Shown here piece after piece: positions 27,039 to 36,554 of a stretch of DNA of 64,000 nucleotides. Where the stretch lies: NCBI GenBank assembly GCA_003712165.1, contig RHLH01000001.1:1647575-1711574 (forward strand). Direction: 5' to 3'. Numbering within the stretch: the first letter of the stretch is position 1; each line of letters begins with the position of its first letter. The notes under the pieces are model-generated. The model was given only the letters and a program-made list of their open reading frames with translations, searched no databases and was not told where the DNA came from. This stretch comes from Phycisphaera sp. (lineage in GTDB: Bacteria > Planctomycetota > Phycisphaerae > Phycisphaerales > UBA1924). The position numbers and the translations under genes were made by a program.

Positions 27039-28406
27039 ATGACACAAGCCGTTCTGTCAGCAATCGCATGCCTCTCGCTTGCCGGAGCCGCCTCAGCTCA
27101 GGTAACAGACGAGGTCTCGCCCTACCTCACACGCACGGAACCCCAGGAGTGGATTCTCAAGTCGAGCGTGACGCTCATCCCAAACCTGACAGGGCTCCGT
27201 CAGGAAGGCAGCATGACGGTCGACGACGAGTACGAGATCGAGCAAGGCACGATTTTCTACCCGCTTCCAGAAACCAGCGCTTCACACGAACGCGACTTGA
27301 AAACCGTCGAAGCGAAGCTGATCCTCCGAAATGGTCGGGAGATCCCCACCAGGCAGATTCTCGTCAGCGAGATCGGTCCCGGCGCACCGCTCCACTCAGG
27401 CGAAACCTACGGCACATGGATGTTCGAAGATGTAACCATCGGCGCCAACATGCTTTTTGAGGTCGAGTCGCGCGTTACGACTTGGAACACAACGTTCGAC
27501 GAGAAAGCAGCCATGCAGATCCCTTGGCCAGAGGGCGACTGGCCTGCAGAGGCAGCCTCGACTTTTGAGCCTGAGCTCTTCATCAACGAGGGATACGAAG
27601 GCCCACTTACAACCGATCTCGTTGAGAAGCTCGCAGACAAGCTCGTGCGTGGAAAGGCCAGGTCACAACCTCCCATGGTTTCTGCGAAGTGGATCGCGGG
27701 TGAGGTCGCCAAGAGGTATCAGCCGCACGGTCGCAACGTCGTGAGCGACAGCAGGCCCGCGACAGCGCAGCAGTCGGGTATGTCACTCGGAGCGATCAAC
27801 TCGTTCAATATCTACGGCGTCGAAGAAGCCGCCCGGTCGATGAAGGGATCGAGCTTCGACATGGCGCTCCTGCTAACCGCCGTGTACCGCGAAGTAGGGC
27901 TGCCCGCCCGGCTTGTTGTGGGGTACGTCGCCGGAGGCACCGGAGGAGGCAATGAGAGATTCCGCTCCTCAGACAAACCCGAGATCGGTCCGTACGCGTG
28001 GGTCGAGGTTGCCCTCTATGACGAGAGCCAACCTAGGCCTGATCAGCAGCTGACTTGGGTGCCGGTGGACATCGATTACATCAGATCAGCTCGTGTGTAC
28101 GGCAGGCCGTTCGATCAGCCCTGGGACGGTTTCGGCACGAGCACACGTTTGAACGAGATCATCCCTGTTGGGTTTCATTTGCACCCACACAGGATGGGTG
28201 CGATCTCTTATGGCGGTGACATCAACATAAGACCCGGAACAACGCGCCACAGCCAGAGTGACTACAGAGCGCCGAGACCATCGCTCTGGGGCTGGAACAC
28301 CGTTCCTGAGCTACCAGCGATCTTTGAGCAAACGATCGGGTTTACCGCGACAACGCCCTCCAGGCGACCGGGCGATCCCAAGCCCGGCGAGCGCCGGGGA
28401 CAGTGA
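27039..28406 (+). CDS. Exported transglutaminase-like protein with degenerate catalytic triad
   Basis: 455 residues with a clear signal peptide (cleavage near AASA-Q). A beta-rich N-terminal half (DUF3857-like region) is followed by a transglutaminase/cysteine-protease fold. [28 protein letters not shown] aligns with the usual GxCxDxAxLLxxLLRxxGIPARxVx[12 protein letters not shown] with xxHAWxEV; and LTWVPVDI with GWxPVDP. The catalytic Cys is therefore Ser (about residue 272) and the His is Tyr (about residue 319), with only the Asp kept (about 344). The protein is probably not a cysteine hydrolase; a binding role or a changed chemistry is possible. GAGAGGA precedes the ATG. The 3' end overlaps the convergent prepilin gene by 65 bp. 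Confidence 0.82.
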   Translation: MTQAVLSAIACLSLAGAASAQVTDEVSPYLTRTEPQEWILKSSVTLIPNLTGLRQEGSMTVDDEYEIEQGTIFYPLPETSASHERDLKTVEAKLILRNGREIPTRQILVSEIGPGAPLHSGETYGTWMFEDVTIGANMLFEVESRVTTWNTTFDEKAAMQIPWPEGDWPAEAASTFEPELFINEGYEGPLTTDLVEKLADKLVRGKARSQPPMVSAKWIAGEVAKRYQPHGRNVVSDSRPATAQQSGMSLGAINSFNIYGVEEAARSMKGSSFDMALLLTAVYREVGLPARLVVGYVAGGTGGGNERFRSSDKPEIGPYAWVEVALYDESQPRPDQQLTWVPVDIDYIRSARVYGRPFDQPWDGFGTSTRLNEIIPVGFHLHPHRMGAISYGGDINIRPGTTRHSQSDYRAPRPSLWGWNTVPELPAIFEQTIGFTATTPSRRPGDPKPGERRGQ

Positions 28407-29217
28407 TCGCACCGATTCGGTCAAGAAAGCCAGGTCTCGGGAGGAACGTGTAGTCGGGAGTCGTGTGCGCACGCGTGTCCGGTACAGCGAGCTTAAGGCC
28501 CACGTGGAAATCCGCGAAGAGAACGCTCGAAGCGATCTCCGCGTTGGCTGATCCCTCGCGTCCGTACCAGTGGTGTTGCCTATCCTGGCCATCGTCGTAA
28601 TTGTAAATCGGATGGGATGCGATCAGGAGCGTCTTGCTCGTATCCAGAATCAACGGCATAGGTCCGCCGTTCTGGGGCACGAGTGTTGGGAACGCGTCGC
28701 CCGATGGATCCGTGTCCGGGGCATGGTCGTTGAGCGTGTAGCTCGAACCGATCAGGTCGTACATAGAGTCGGTCTGTGAGTACTGAGAGATCGGAATACC
28801 CGTGTCACCGGCGCCGTTGTCGAGAGGCGAGTTGTACGCCTCAACCTCGACAACCCCATCGACAGAATCAGGCTGGGGTGAATCGATCAGATAGCTGTTC
28901 AGTGGTCTCCGCTCGGCGCCGAACTCGTCTATGCCCAAAAAGGGCAACCGCCCCTTTTTCCCGCCGAAGAGCGCTCCAACTGGTGAGAACACGCCCGGGG
29001 CTACTTCCACGCTGATCTGAGGCAGCGCGTTGTCGTGGTCGTCGAGGTAGAGCGATGTCGCGACACCAATCTGCTTGAGCTTGGCACCGCACGCGAGATT
29101 CCGTGCGGACAGTCTCGCCTTGGCTAGCGCGGGGAGCAGAATCCCGATCAGCAGAGCGATGATCGCGATGACAACGAGAAGTTCGATGAGTGTGAAAGCC
29201 GTACGTCTGTGCTTCAT
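28342..29217 (-). CDS. Prepilin-type N-terminal cleavage/methylation domain protein
   Basis: 291 residues. The class III signal is [16 protein letters not shown], with the methylatable Phe after the processing site and Glu at position +5, followed by the long hydrophobic helix and [40 protein letters not shown], the standard planctomycete pilin start. [10 protein letters not shown] near the C-terminus replaces the usual DGHV/DGSV. No secretion or pilus assembly genes are nearby. There is no strong ribosome-binding site; the ATG follows TGCTCCAT, and a TACCCT hexamer lies 8 nt upstream. Confidence 0.88.
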   Translation of the reverse strand: MKHRRTAFTLIELLVVIAIIALLIGILLPALAKARLSARNLACGAKLKQIGVATSLYLDDHDNALPQISVEVAPGVFSPVGALFGGKKGRLPFLGIDEFGAERRPLNSYLIDSPQPDSVDGVVEVEAYNSPLDNGAGDTGIPISQYSQTDSMYDLIGSSYTLNDHAPDTDPSGDAFPTLVPQNGGPMPLILDTSKTLLIASHPIYNYDDGQDRQHHWYGREGSANAEIASSVLFADFHVGLKLAVPDTRAHTTPDYTFLPRPGFLDRIGAITVPGARRAWDRPVAWRALSR

Positions 29218-29264
29218 ATGGAGCAAGGGTACCGGCTACAACCGCATGCGTCGCGGTGGACTGC

Positions 29265-29891
29265 TTAGTCTTCTTCGCCCGAAATCGGGTTGTTGAAGTG
29301 TGAGTCCTGGATCGGGACAACCACCTCCAGCACGTGCTGAAGGACGGAAGCAGGCGAGCCGACGGCATCGACCTCGATGATCAGGTCTTTCGAGTAGTAA
29401 TCAAGCACCGGCGCGGTCTCATTCTCGTAGACCTCCCAGCGATTACGGATCACGTCTTCCTGAGCATCATCGATCCGGTTCTCTTTGAGAGCACGCCTGC
29501 GGAGGCGCTTGATCATCGCCTCCTTGTCAGGGCAGACGAGGTGGACAACACCGAGGACCTCGATGTACTCCTCCATCAGTTCCGCCTGGTGCACGTTGCG
29601 GGGGATGCCATCCAGAAGAAGCAAGTCATCGTGAGGCTTGTAGAGACTGAGCACCGTCTGTGCGTGCATATTCTCCGCCCACATCTTGACAGTGACATCG
29701 TCGGGCACGAGTTGCCCCTTCGACGAGTACTCATAGAAGATCTCACCGAGTTCTGAGTGGATATCGAGAGAGCGGAAGACTTCGCCGCAAGAAAGATGGA
29801 AGAAACCGGGGATCCTGCCCAAGATCGCGCCCTGTGTGCCCTTGCCTGCGCCGGGTGCGCCGAAAAGAAGAATCGTCTGGTATCGGTCCAT
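29265..29891 (-). CDS. adk: Adenylate kinase
   Basis: 208 residues. The P-loop is LFGAPGAGKGTQG (about residues 9-19), followed by LSCGEVFRS (the AMP-binding sGd.lR motif, here with CGEVFR) and LLLDGIPRNVHQAELM (the DGFPR motif with Ile). RRRALKENRIDDAQEDVIRNRWEVYENETAPVLDYYS is the R-rich lid end without a zinc lid, so this is the short form. It makes 2 ADP from ATP and AMP. The start has GGAG about 9 nt upstream; the longer upstream frame is not conserved. It lies downstream of fusA but is separated from it by a strong terminator-like hairpin. Confidence 0.9.
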   Translation of the reverse strand: MDRYQTILLFGAPGAGKGTQGAILGRIPGFFHLSCGEVFRSLDIHSELGEIFYEYSSKGQLVPDDVTVKMWAENMHAQTVLSLYKPHDDLLLLDGIPRNVHQAELMEEYIEVLGVVHLVCPDKEAMIKRLRRRALKENRIDDAQEDVIRNRWEVYENETAPVLDYYSKDLIIEVDAVGSPASVLQHVLEVVVPIQDSHFNNPISGEED

Positions 29892-29980
29892 CTGATGCTG
29901 CTCCGTAGAGAAGGAAAACGGCCAGAATGGTGTATCGGCGTCGGGGCCGGTGACTTGGACAACCATATCGCCCGGCCAAC

Positions 29981-30011
29981 AAAAAACCCGCCCGGGCGAG
30001 CCGGGCGGGTT
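29981..30011 (-). terminator. Rho-independent terminator after fusA
   Basis: A perfect 11-bp stem AACCCGCCCGG / CCGGGCGGGTT with a 5-nt loop (29985-30011) is followed on the minus strand by a run of six T (29981-29986). It sits 31 bp past the fusA stop. The plus-strand side also has a T-rich stretch (GTGTTTTTC), but no gene needs it there. Confidence 0.9.
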
Positions 30012-30041
30012 GTGTTTTTCTCGGACGGATCAGCGAGCCGA

Positions 30042-32159
30042 TCAGCCGCCGCTCTTAACGAGTTCGGCCTGGAGGCTCGGGGGCATCGGGCGGTAGGCGA
30101 GGAACTCCATCGAGTTCGCCGCGCGACCCTGAGACATGCCGCGGAGAATGGTTGTGTAACCAAACATCTCTGAGAGCGGCACCTCGGCGTTGACGGCCTT
30201 AACGTGGCCCCTGTCCTCGGTGTCGGTGATCATGCCGCGCCGGCTAGCCATGTCGCCAGTGATGTTGCCGAGGTACTCCTCGGGAGTGATGATCACGACC
30301 TTCATGATCGGCTCAAGCAGCACGCTGCCGGCCTTGCTCACCGCGTCACGCAGAGCGAGCCTCGCGGCCTGCTCGAACGCGACCTGGCTCGAGTCAACCG
30401 TGTGGAACGAGCCATCGACGAGCTCGGCCTTGATGTTGATAAGCGGGTAGCCTGCAGAGATGCCGCTGAGCGCGGTCTGGCGGATGCCGACCTCGACAGA
30501 GGGAATGAACTCCTTGGGGATCTTGCCGCCGACGATCTTGTTCTCGAAGGCGATGTTGTCCTTGAAGTTCAGGCCGTCTGCCTCGGCTTCTTCCTTGGTG
30601 TAGGGCAGGAGGTTGATGGTGACGTCGCCGAACTGACCGCGACCACCTGTCTGCTTCTTGAACTTGCCCTGGACGTTCTGAGCCGAGCCAGAGATCGCCT
30701 CGCGGTACGAAACACGGGGCTTGCCGACCTCAACGCCGATCTTCATGTCACGCACGAGGCGGTTCTTGATGATCTCGAGGTGAAGCTCACCCATGCCCGC
30801 GATGATGGTCTGGCCCGTCTCATCGTCGTAGTGGCTCTGGAACGAGGGGTCCTCGCGGCGGATGAGGACGAGAGCCTCACCGAGCTTGCGGTTGTCGTCG
30901 GCCGTGTTGGGCTCGATCGACATCGAGATCACGGGTTCCGGGAAGTCCATGCGTTCGAGGATGATGGGATCGTCCGCGTCACAGAGCGTGTCGCCCGTGA
31001 TCGAGTCCTTAATGCCCACAACCGCAACAATGTTGCCCGCGCCAACCTCTTCCAGTGCCTGGCGGTCTTTCGCATGCATCTCGAAGATGCGGCTAACGTT
31101 TTCCTTCTTGTTGTTGCCTGGGTTGATCACACGCGAGCCCTTGCGGAGCGTGCCAGAGTAGATTCGCATGTAGGTCAGGTCGCCGTGGGTGTCGTTGACC
31201 ACCTTGAAGACGAGTGCTGAGAACGGGGCGTCGTCCGAGTGGGGGCGCTCCAGCTTCTCTTCCTTGTCGCGCGGGTTCTCACCCGTGACCGGGGGTACCT
31301 CTTCGGGGTTGGGGAGGTAGTCGATAACGCCGTCGAGCAGGCGCTGGACACCAATGTTCTTGAGCGCCGAGCCGCAGAAGACCGGGTTGCACTCGAGGTT
31401 GATGGTGCCCTTGCGGATGGCAGCCTTGATCTGGTCAACCGTGATGGAGTCTTCGTCCTCGAGGTACTGCTCCATGAGGTTGTCGTCGAGTGCCGCGGCA
31501 CTCTCGATCATCTCGTGGCGCCACTGAGCGACGCGGTCCGCCTGATCATCGGGAATATCCTTCTCGGTGACCTTGGCACCCTGGCTGTCGGCATCGAAGT
31601 AGTACGCTTTCATGCCGAGCAGGTCGATGATGCCCTCGAGCTCGTTGCCGTGCCCGATGGGGAGTTGAACAGCGATCGGGTTCGCGCCCAGGCGGGACTT
31701 GATGGTTTTGAAGCTGTAATCGAAATCGGCGCCGAGCTTGTCCATCTTGTTGATGAAGCACATTCGGGGGACTTCGTAGCGGTCGGCCTGACGCCACACG
31801 GTTTCGGACTGGGCCTCGACGCCCTCCTTGCCGTCGAAGACCGCGACCGCACCGTCGAGCACGCGGAGCGAACGCTCCACCTCGATGGTGAAGTCCACGT
31901 GACCAGGGGTATCGATCAGGTTGACCTTGTACTCCTGGCCATCCTTCGTCCAGGGGCAGGTCGTTGCCGCAGATTGGATCGTGATGCCTCGCTCCTGCTC
32001 TTCCTGGAGGAAGTCCATGGTCGCGGTGCCCTCGTGCACCTCACCCAGCTTGTAGTTCTTGCCGGAGTAAAAGAGGATGCGTTCGGTGACGGTGGTTTTG
32101 CCCGCGTCGATGTGGGCGGCGATCCCGATGTTTCTGATGAATTTCTTGTCGATGGCCAT
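30042..32159 (-). CDS. fusA: Elongation factor G
   Basis: 705 residues, full length. G1 is AHIDAGKTTVTERIL, followed by RGITIQSAATT (switch), DTPGHVDFTIEVERSLRVLDGAV (G3) and INKMDKLGADF (G4). Domain IV-V signatures include GGRGQFGDV, the FIPSVEVGIRQTALSGISAGYPLINIKAEL region and GDMASRRGMITDTEDRG near the C-terminus. It catalyses ribosomal translocation and, with RRF, recycling. AAGGA lies 7-8 nt before the ATG. No rpsL, rpsG or tuf is next to it, so it is not in the classic str operon. A long leader with hairpins lies upstream. Confidence 0.98.
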   Translation of the reverse strand: MAIDKKFIRNIGIAAHIDAGKTTVTERILFYSGKNYKLGEVHEGTATMDFLQEEQERGITIQSAATTCPWTKDGQEYKVNLIDTPGHVDFTIEVERSLRVLDGAVAVFDGKEGVEAQSETVWRQADRYEVPRMCFINKMDKLGADFDYSFKTIKSRLGANPIAVQLPIGHGNELEGIIDLLGMKAYYFDADSQGAKVTEKDIPDDQADRVAQWRHEMIESAAALDDNLMEQYLEDEDSITVDQIKAAIRKGTINLECNPVFCGSALKNIGVQRLLDGVIDYLPNPEEVPPVTGENPRDKEEKLERPHSDDAPFSALVFKVVNDTHGDLTYMRIYSGTLRKGSRVINPGNNKKENVSRIFEMHAKDRQALEEVGAGNIVAVVGIKDSITGDTLCDADDPIILERMDFPEPVISMSIEPNTADDNRKLGEALVLIRREDPSFQSHYDDETGQTIIAGMGELHLEIIKNRLVRDMKIGVEVGKPRVSYREAISGSAQNVQGKFKKQTGGRGQFGDVTINLLPYTKEEAEADGLNFKDNIAFENKIVGGKIPKEFIPSVEVGIRQTALSGISAGYPLINIKAELVDGSFHTVDSSQVAFEQAARLALRDAVSKAGSVLLEPIMKVVIITPEEYLGNITGDMASRRGMITDTEDRGHVKAVNAEVPLSEMFGYTTILRGMSQGRAANSMEFLAYRPMPPSLQAELVKSGG

Positions 32160-32505
32160 CTCGTTGGTCCTTCAAACTGCTGCTGTTTCAGCCCGGATGC
32201 CCGACGCCTCGTGCGTCGGCCATCTTGTGATCGATCGTGTTCTGTACCGAACACCGGCTGCGACATGGTGTCGCCCGCCGATGAGAAATGATGATGTGAG
32301 TGCGTGGTAGCGCTTGGTGCTCAGGAGCGGTGGGTCGGCGTTTCTTCGTCGTCTTCCATCGCGGTCGTCCAAGGTCTGGCCGGCGCTAGCAATGCCGGCG
32401 GTCGCTTATAGTGAGACCTGTCGTATGCTGCCCTGACGCCCGTAGCGGGCTCAAAACCGGGGTTGCACACGCAGCCGGGGTATGCTAGGCCCAAGTCAGG
32501 GTGCG
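32160..32505. other. 346-bp gene-free region upstream of fusA
   Basis: No coding sequence with support. It holds the fusA leader (AAGGA just before the ATG) and short inverted repeats: CCGACGC-CTCGT-GCGTCGG at 32201-32219, GCCGGC...GCCGGC at about 32379-32399, and GCCCG-TAG-CGGGC at about 32440. CCGGGG occurs twice within about 25 bp near 32456-32481. None of the stems has a T-run. A promoter for fusA must lie here, but I cannot point to a single convincing pair of hexamers. Confidence 0.5.
32201..32219 (-). promoter_or_regulatory. Hairpin in the fusA 5' leader
   Basis: A perfect 7-bp stem (CCGACGC/GCGTCGG) with a 5-nt loop lies 42 nt before the fusA start codon. Without a T-run it is not a terminator; it may be a structural or regulatory leader element. 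Confidence 0.3.
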
Positions 32506-34719
32506 TCAAGGGCGAAGGACCATCTCCTCCAGCCTTTGCCGAACCTTGTCGGGCATCATCGAGAGCGGATCCAGCCCACCCAGGGAATCCCGTTCCAAGG
32601 CCTCGCTGGCCCATCTCGAAGCGTCGTCGGCATCCCCCAGTTCTGAGAGCATCATCGCCAGCGCAGTTGCTGGGCGGTGGTTGTAGGGAGCAAGCCGGGC
32701 CGCCTCCTCGTAATCATCGGAAGCACTCGCTTTCAATTCTGCCAGCCGTTCTTCTCGGACCGGTCCGTGGCGGACCAACTCGAAGAGCCAGTACCTGACT
32801 GAGGCTCTCTGTGCGTAGAGAGATGAAGTGGGGCGGTGCTCGATAGCCTGCGAAAGCAGGCTACTTGCTCTCTCAGCGATGCTCACTGCCGAGGTTCGGT
32901 CGAGCCGTTCTAAAGCCGAGCCCGAAACTGTCATCGCGAGCCTCGCGGCAGCCCGGGCAACCCGCACATCTTCAGGGAACATGGTGTATGCCGATTCGAG
33001 TGAATCCAGAGAAGCATCCGCACGCACCAGGAACTCGTCCTGAAGACCGACCAACTCCCATTGCTGGGCTCCAGCGGCAAGTAACTCGTCCTGCCTCAGG
33101 ACGATGCCTCTGAGCTCTGAGCTCGATGTTCTGAGTGCCGATTCCCACTTCCATACGGGCACGCTGCCAAACGCGAGCCAGATCGCACTTATGCAAGCTA
33201 CGGCGGGGAGCACAGGCCGAGGCAACTGAATGAGCCAGGGCTTGAGTGAACCGCTGGCGAGCGACAGCAAGATCATGACGAGTACGACCGAGCCGGGCAA
33301 GGTCATATTCATGTCGAGTTCTGCATGACCCAGCAGCACAACCGCACCTGCTGCGAGCCCTATAAGAGGGGGGCCTCCAGCCCGCACCAGCATGAACGAG
33401 GCACCTCCCCATGCGACAACGCCCACGAGTCGTGCCAGAGCGTTCTCGATCGGTGTCGCCTGCATCTCGAGCCAGGCCCCGACAAGGACCGGCACGATCA
33501 GCGTCAGCACAATCACGGGTCGTACGAATTGACCCCGCTGAGATGAAGTCGCATGCGATATAGGCTGCTTGGCGGCGACGGATTTGCCAAGCCTCAAGAC
33601 TATCCAGACAAGAGCAGCCAGTACCGGCACCGCAAACAGGCCGAGTGTTGCCGAGTAGTCGAGCCAGATCAGGTGAGGACTCGTGACATCTTCTGTGCCC
33701 TCAGGTGGTTTCGCGAGTTGGTATGCAGACTGAAACCCCGCCGGCCCAACACCCATAGGAAGCTCTTCGCCCGTGACGCGGACCGCCCCTTGCATATAGA
33801 ACCAGCGGACGAGCAGCGACAATTCGTTTGCCGGTACGCCGACCAGCCCGCGGAAGGTCACAGCGGCCGGGGGAACTGCTACCGCTGCGATACACGCCAC
33901 CGGAACAAGTTTCTTTGGCAACACATGTGCCGCGATGAGGAGCCCGAGGCCCAGCACCACCACGGCGAGGCCTGCTTTCGACCCCGTCAGAGCGAGCACA
34001 ACAAGCGCGATCAACGCACTCAACAGCAAGAGCCAGCGGGTTGCTCGCGATGCCCTCAATGCGGAGTACACAAGCACAACGAACCCGGCTGCGAGAAAGC
34101 TCGCGAGCACATTGCTGAGCCCAAACCACCCTGTAGGATCTGGCTGGCGCAGCCTGCGTTCATAGATCATCGCCTGCGCCGACTCGGGCTCGAATCCCTG
34201 AGCGAGCAGAGTCGCTTCTCGATTTGCATCAAAGTTCGCGAGCATGTGCGTGTGCTCAACGAATGTCTGCACGAACGCCTTACTGCACAGATACAAGACG
34301 AACGACACGGCTATCGACCCAACTACGCAACGAACCAGTGGGCGGTGCATCTGCGAGACGACGGCTGCAAACGAGATCCAGCCCGCTGCCCAGGCCGACC
34401 CGATCCTGATTGCTTCGATATTGCCAGAATCTATCAGGAACGTACGCAACAGGATCGCGATCGCGCCGAGGAACGCGACGATGACGAGGGGGTCTTGCCT
34501 GCTCCGCCCTGCGCGGGATGCGAAAACCAGAGCCGCCCCGAGCCAGGCCGCTATGTCCAAGATCAGTGACCCAGTCGGGCCGATCCCGATGACCGCGAAC
34601 GCCGACCGTGTCGGATCGGCGTCCCAGCCTGGCAGAGGCTCTGCGCCCGCTGATGCTCGAGTCAGCGCGGACCACATGATGAGCACAAGCCCGGCCCAAT
34701 CGAGCCTTACTCTGCTCAT
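32506..34719 (-). CDS. O-antigen ligase-like membrane protein with helical C-terminal domain
   Basis: 737 residues. About twelve hydrophobic helices fill residues 5-520, with the long outer loop around GPAGFQSAYQLAKPPEGTEDVTSPHLIWLDYSATLGLFAVP, which fits the Wzy/WaaL family pattern (a Gly-rich segment, then H near the start of the next helix). A soluble C-terminal part (about 545-737) looks like TPR-type helices (YEEAARLAPYNHRPATALAMML and similar). The family joins or polymerises polyprenyl-linked glycans outside the membrane. ATG 34719 overlaps the previous stop as ATGA; the longer frame upstream is not likely. It is the last gene of an operon with a WecA-like enzyme. Confidence 0.8.
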   Translation of the reverse strand: MSRVRLDWAGLVLIMWSALTRASAGAEPLPGWDADPTRSAFAVIGIGPTGSLILDIAAWLGAALVFASRAGRSRQDPLVIVAFLGAIAILLRTFLIDSGNIEAIRIGSAWAAGWISFAAVVSQMHRPLVRCVVGSIAVSFVLYLCSKAFVQTFVEHTHMLANFDANREATLLAQGFEPESAQAMIYERRLRQPDPTGWFGLSNVLASFLAAGFVVLVYSALRASRATRWLLLLSALIALVVLALTGSKAGLAVVVLGLGLLIAAHVLPKKLVPVACIAAVAVPPAAVTFRGLVGVPANELSLLVRWFYMQGAVRVTGEELPMGVGPAGFQSAYQLAKPPEGTEDVTSPHLIWLDYSATLGLFAVPVLAALVWIVLRLGKSVAAKQPISHATSSQRGQFVRPVIVLTLIVPVLVGAWLEMQATPIENALARLVGVVAWGGASFMLVRAGGPPLIGLAAGAVVLLGHAELDMNMTLPGSVVLVMILLSLASGSLKPWLIQLPRPVLPAVACISAIWLAFGSVPVWKWESALRTSSSELRGIVLRQDELLAAGAQQWELVGLQDEFLVRADASLDSLESAYTMFPEDVRVARAAARLAMTVSGSALERLDRTSAVSIAERASSLLSQAIEHRPTSSLYAQRASVRYWLFELVRHGPVREERLAELKASASDDYEEAARLAPYNHRPATALAMMLSELGDADDASRWASEALERDSLGGLDPLSMMPDKVRQRLEEMVLRP

Positions 34720-35825
34720 GACGACCGCTCCGGAATGCCGCGTTCGAGGTATGCGATCAAGCCGATCACAGCCAAGGTCTGGCCCGCGATCAGCGCTGCT
34801 TGCCAAGGTTCGGAACGCGACATCACGACAGCCCCTGTGCCCGTCATCCCGGCAAGCATCCAGACTAATAAAACTGCACCGCGATTACCCAGTCCTCGTC
34901 GCGCCATCCGGTGTGAGAAATGCTGCAGATCACCAACAAACGGAGACTTGCCCTGCGAGAACCTGAGTAAGACCACGCTCACGAAATCGTAAAGAGGAAT
35001 TGCAAGGAGCACGAACGGAACAAACAGCAGGTGCCATTGCGGAGATCCGCTCTCGGAATCTGCGTAGTTGAGCCTGACGGTAAGGAACGCGATCGTGAAA
35101 CCCAGCACGAGCGAGCCACCGTCGCCCATGAAGACGCGTGCTCTGGGGAAGTTGTGAGGGAGAAACCCGGCACAGGCCCCCAGCAGCACCGCTGATCCGG
35201 CGCCGATGATCCACTGCCCGTTGACTATGGAGATAGCAACCAGCCCGGCACTGACGATCGCTCCGAGCCCGCCCGCCAACCCGTCCATGTTGTCGAGGAA
35301 GTTCATAGCGTTCATGACGACCGCGAACCAGAACGCCGTGATGAGCACAGAGAGCCAGCTGCCGCCGACGTGATCATCGAATAGCGTGAGCACACGAGTC
35401 TGGCTGACCCAGACGACCACCATCGGGACGAGCAGCATCACAAAGAGCTTGGGTTGCCAGGGCAGGGGCTTCCGATCATCGATCACTCCAACAACGTGAA
35501 CGACGAATAGCCCTGCGAGGAATGACACCAACAGTGTCGTGTTCTCACGAACGCCCGCAGCGAGATCGGTTAGCTGGCTCGCATCAGCAGCAGAATCGGG
35601 CCACAGCCATGCCGCTATTGCAGTCACGCCCAGCACACAGAGCAGCGTGGTCGCGATCCCGATTCCACCCGTGTTCGGTACACGGCGGACCTCTGCCTTG
35701 ACCTGACCGTCCACACCCTTTCCATCGTGTGCAGCGAGCCGATCACCAACTTTGCGCGCAAAGCCGGTTGCTCCAAGCGAGAGGACAAACGCAACCACTG
35801 CACAGCCAACGAGCACTGGAACCAT
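34716..35825 (-). CDS. MraY/WecA family (GT4) polyprenyl-phosphate sugar-1-phosphate transferase
   Basis: 369 residues with about ten to eleven membrane helices. Diagnostic motifs are RRVPNTGGIGIA near residue 48, VVGVIDDRK, the NAMNFLDNMDGLAGGLGAI segment (metal-binding Asp region), and FPRARVFMGDGGSLVLGF. The family transfers HexNAc-1-phosphate (or another sugar-1-phosphate) to undecaprenyl phosphate. Proteins with NFxDNMDG and PxxxFxGDxGS patterns outside the peptidoglycan cluster are usually WecA/WbpL-type initiators. AGGA precedes the ATG. It is coupled to the O-antigen-ligase-like gene by ATGA overlap and follows the YwaF-like gene by 9 bp. Confidence 0.93.
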   Translation of the reverse strand: MVPVLVGCAVVAFVLSLGATGFARKVGDRLAAHDGKGVDGQVKAEVRRVPNTGGIGIATTLLCVLGVTAIAAWLWPDSAADASQLTDLAAGVRENTTLLVSFLAGLFVVHVVGVIDDRKPLPWQPKLFVMLLVPMVVVWVSQTRVLTLFDDHVGGSWLSVLITAFWFAVVMNAMNFLDNMDGLAGGLGAIVSAGLVAISIVNGQWIIGAGSAVLLGACAGFLPHNFPRARVFMGDGGSLVLGFTIAFLTVRLNYADSESGSPQWHLLFVPFVLLAIPLYDFVSVVLLRFSQGKSPFVGDLQHFSHRMARRGLGNRGAVLLVWMLAGMTGTGAVVMSRSEPWQAALIAGQTLAVIGLIAYLERGIPERSS

Positions 35826-35834
35826 CGACGCATC

Positions 35835-36554
35835 CTACGGCCGGGCGGCTTGACGCGTTCGACGATGATGAAGGATGCCAAAGGGCGCCCAAGCCGCGGT
35901 CTGCAGCAGCGCCCCACCAAGGAACAGCAACGGGAGCCTTGGGACCGGCCAAGCCCCAAGGAAGGCGGTGGGGGGCGAATCTTCTCCTACATAGCCGTAG
36001 TTTGTCCCAATCGCCAAGTTGATGGCTAGCAAGCAGAGCACATAAGCGGTCGCCGCAGCGAGCGAGAAAAGAAGATCACGCAAGGAGGGGTGGTACCCCT
36101 CGGCGAGGACGAAGAAGATACCGCCACCGACGACGATCAGATGACTCACCCAGAAGGTCCAGAACACGAGGAACGCCGGTCCTTCGGCGATGACCGGGAT
36201 GACAAACGCCGTCGAAGACAGGCCTACGCCCCAAAAATAAAGAAGCGTGACCAGTCGTCTGTCCGGGAAGATGAGAGCCGCCGCTGCGATCAATCCCGTG
36301 ATGTCACAGAAATGAAGGGGCAGGCTCTCTTCCAGACTGAACCCGCCTTCACGCAGCGAGAGCCAATACACGTTGTGAACGATCTGAAATAAAAGCACCG
36401 CGATGCCGGCACCAAGCCGCAATCTGTCTGCTTTCTGGGGATGCTTTGAGCGGGTCGTCCTTTGGATAAGAACCGCGAGCGCTACAAGCGATGCACTCAT
36501 AATGAGAACGAGCAGATGGGTCACCGAGCCCTTCTCGAACAAATCGAGATTCAT
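35835..36554 (-). CDS. YwaF/TIGR02206-type integral membrane protein
   Basis: 239 residues with about six to seven hydrophobic helices. PLHFCDITGLIAAAALIF and LVTLLYFWGVGLSSTAFVIP, followed by the SHLIVVGGGIFFVLAEGYHP region, match the TIGR02206/YwaF family (LPLxxCxxs.ilaiialltk, lyf.gl.ga..ailtP, h..ii..pl.ml..). The molecular function is unknown. The ATG overlaps the rlmN stop by 4 bp (ATGA), so it is translated from the same transcript as ispH-rlmN and the glycan genes. Confidence 0.82.
   Translation of the reverse strand: MNLDLFEKGSVTHLLVLIMSASLVALAVLIQRTTRSKHPQKADRLRLGAGIAVLLFQIVHNVYWLSLREGGFSLEESLPLHFCDITGLIAAAALIFPDRRLVTLLYFWGVGLSSTAFVIPVIAEGPAFLVFWTFWVSHLIVVGGGIFFVLAEGYHPSLRDLLFSLAAATAYVLCLLAINLAIGTNYGYVGEDSPPTAFLGAWPVPRLPLLFLGGALLQTAAWAPFGILHHRRTRQAARP

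Noticed and set aside
30204..31220. Long plus-strand frames inside fusA (also 31239-32291)
   Set aside because: They are antisense to a full-length EF-G with all G motifs; their products are Asp/Leu/Val-rich mirror translations.
32379..32450. Inverted repeats GCCGGC...GCCGGC and GCCCG-TAG-CGGGC as terminators of the ligase-like operon
   Set aside because: Neither is followed by a T-run on either strand.
32456..32481. CCGGGG direct repeat as a CRISPR or attachment-site trace
   Set aside because: Only two short copies, with no further repeats, no cas genes and no integrase nearby.
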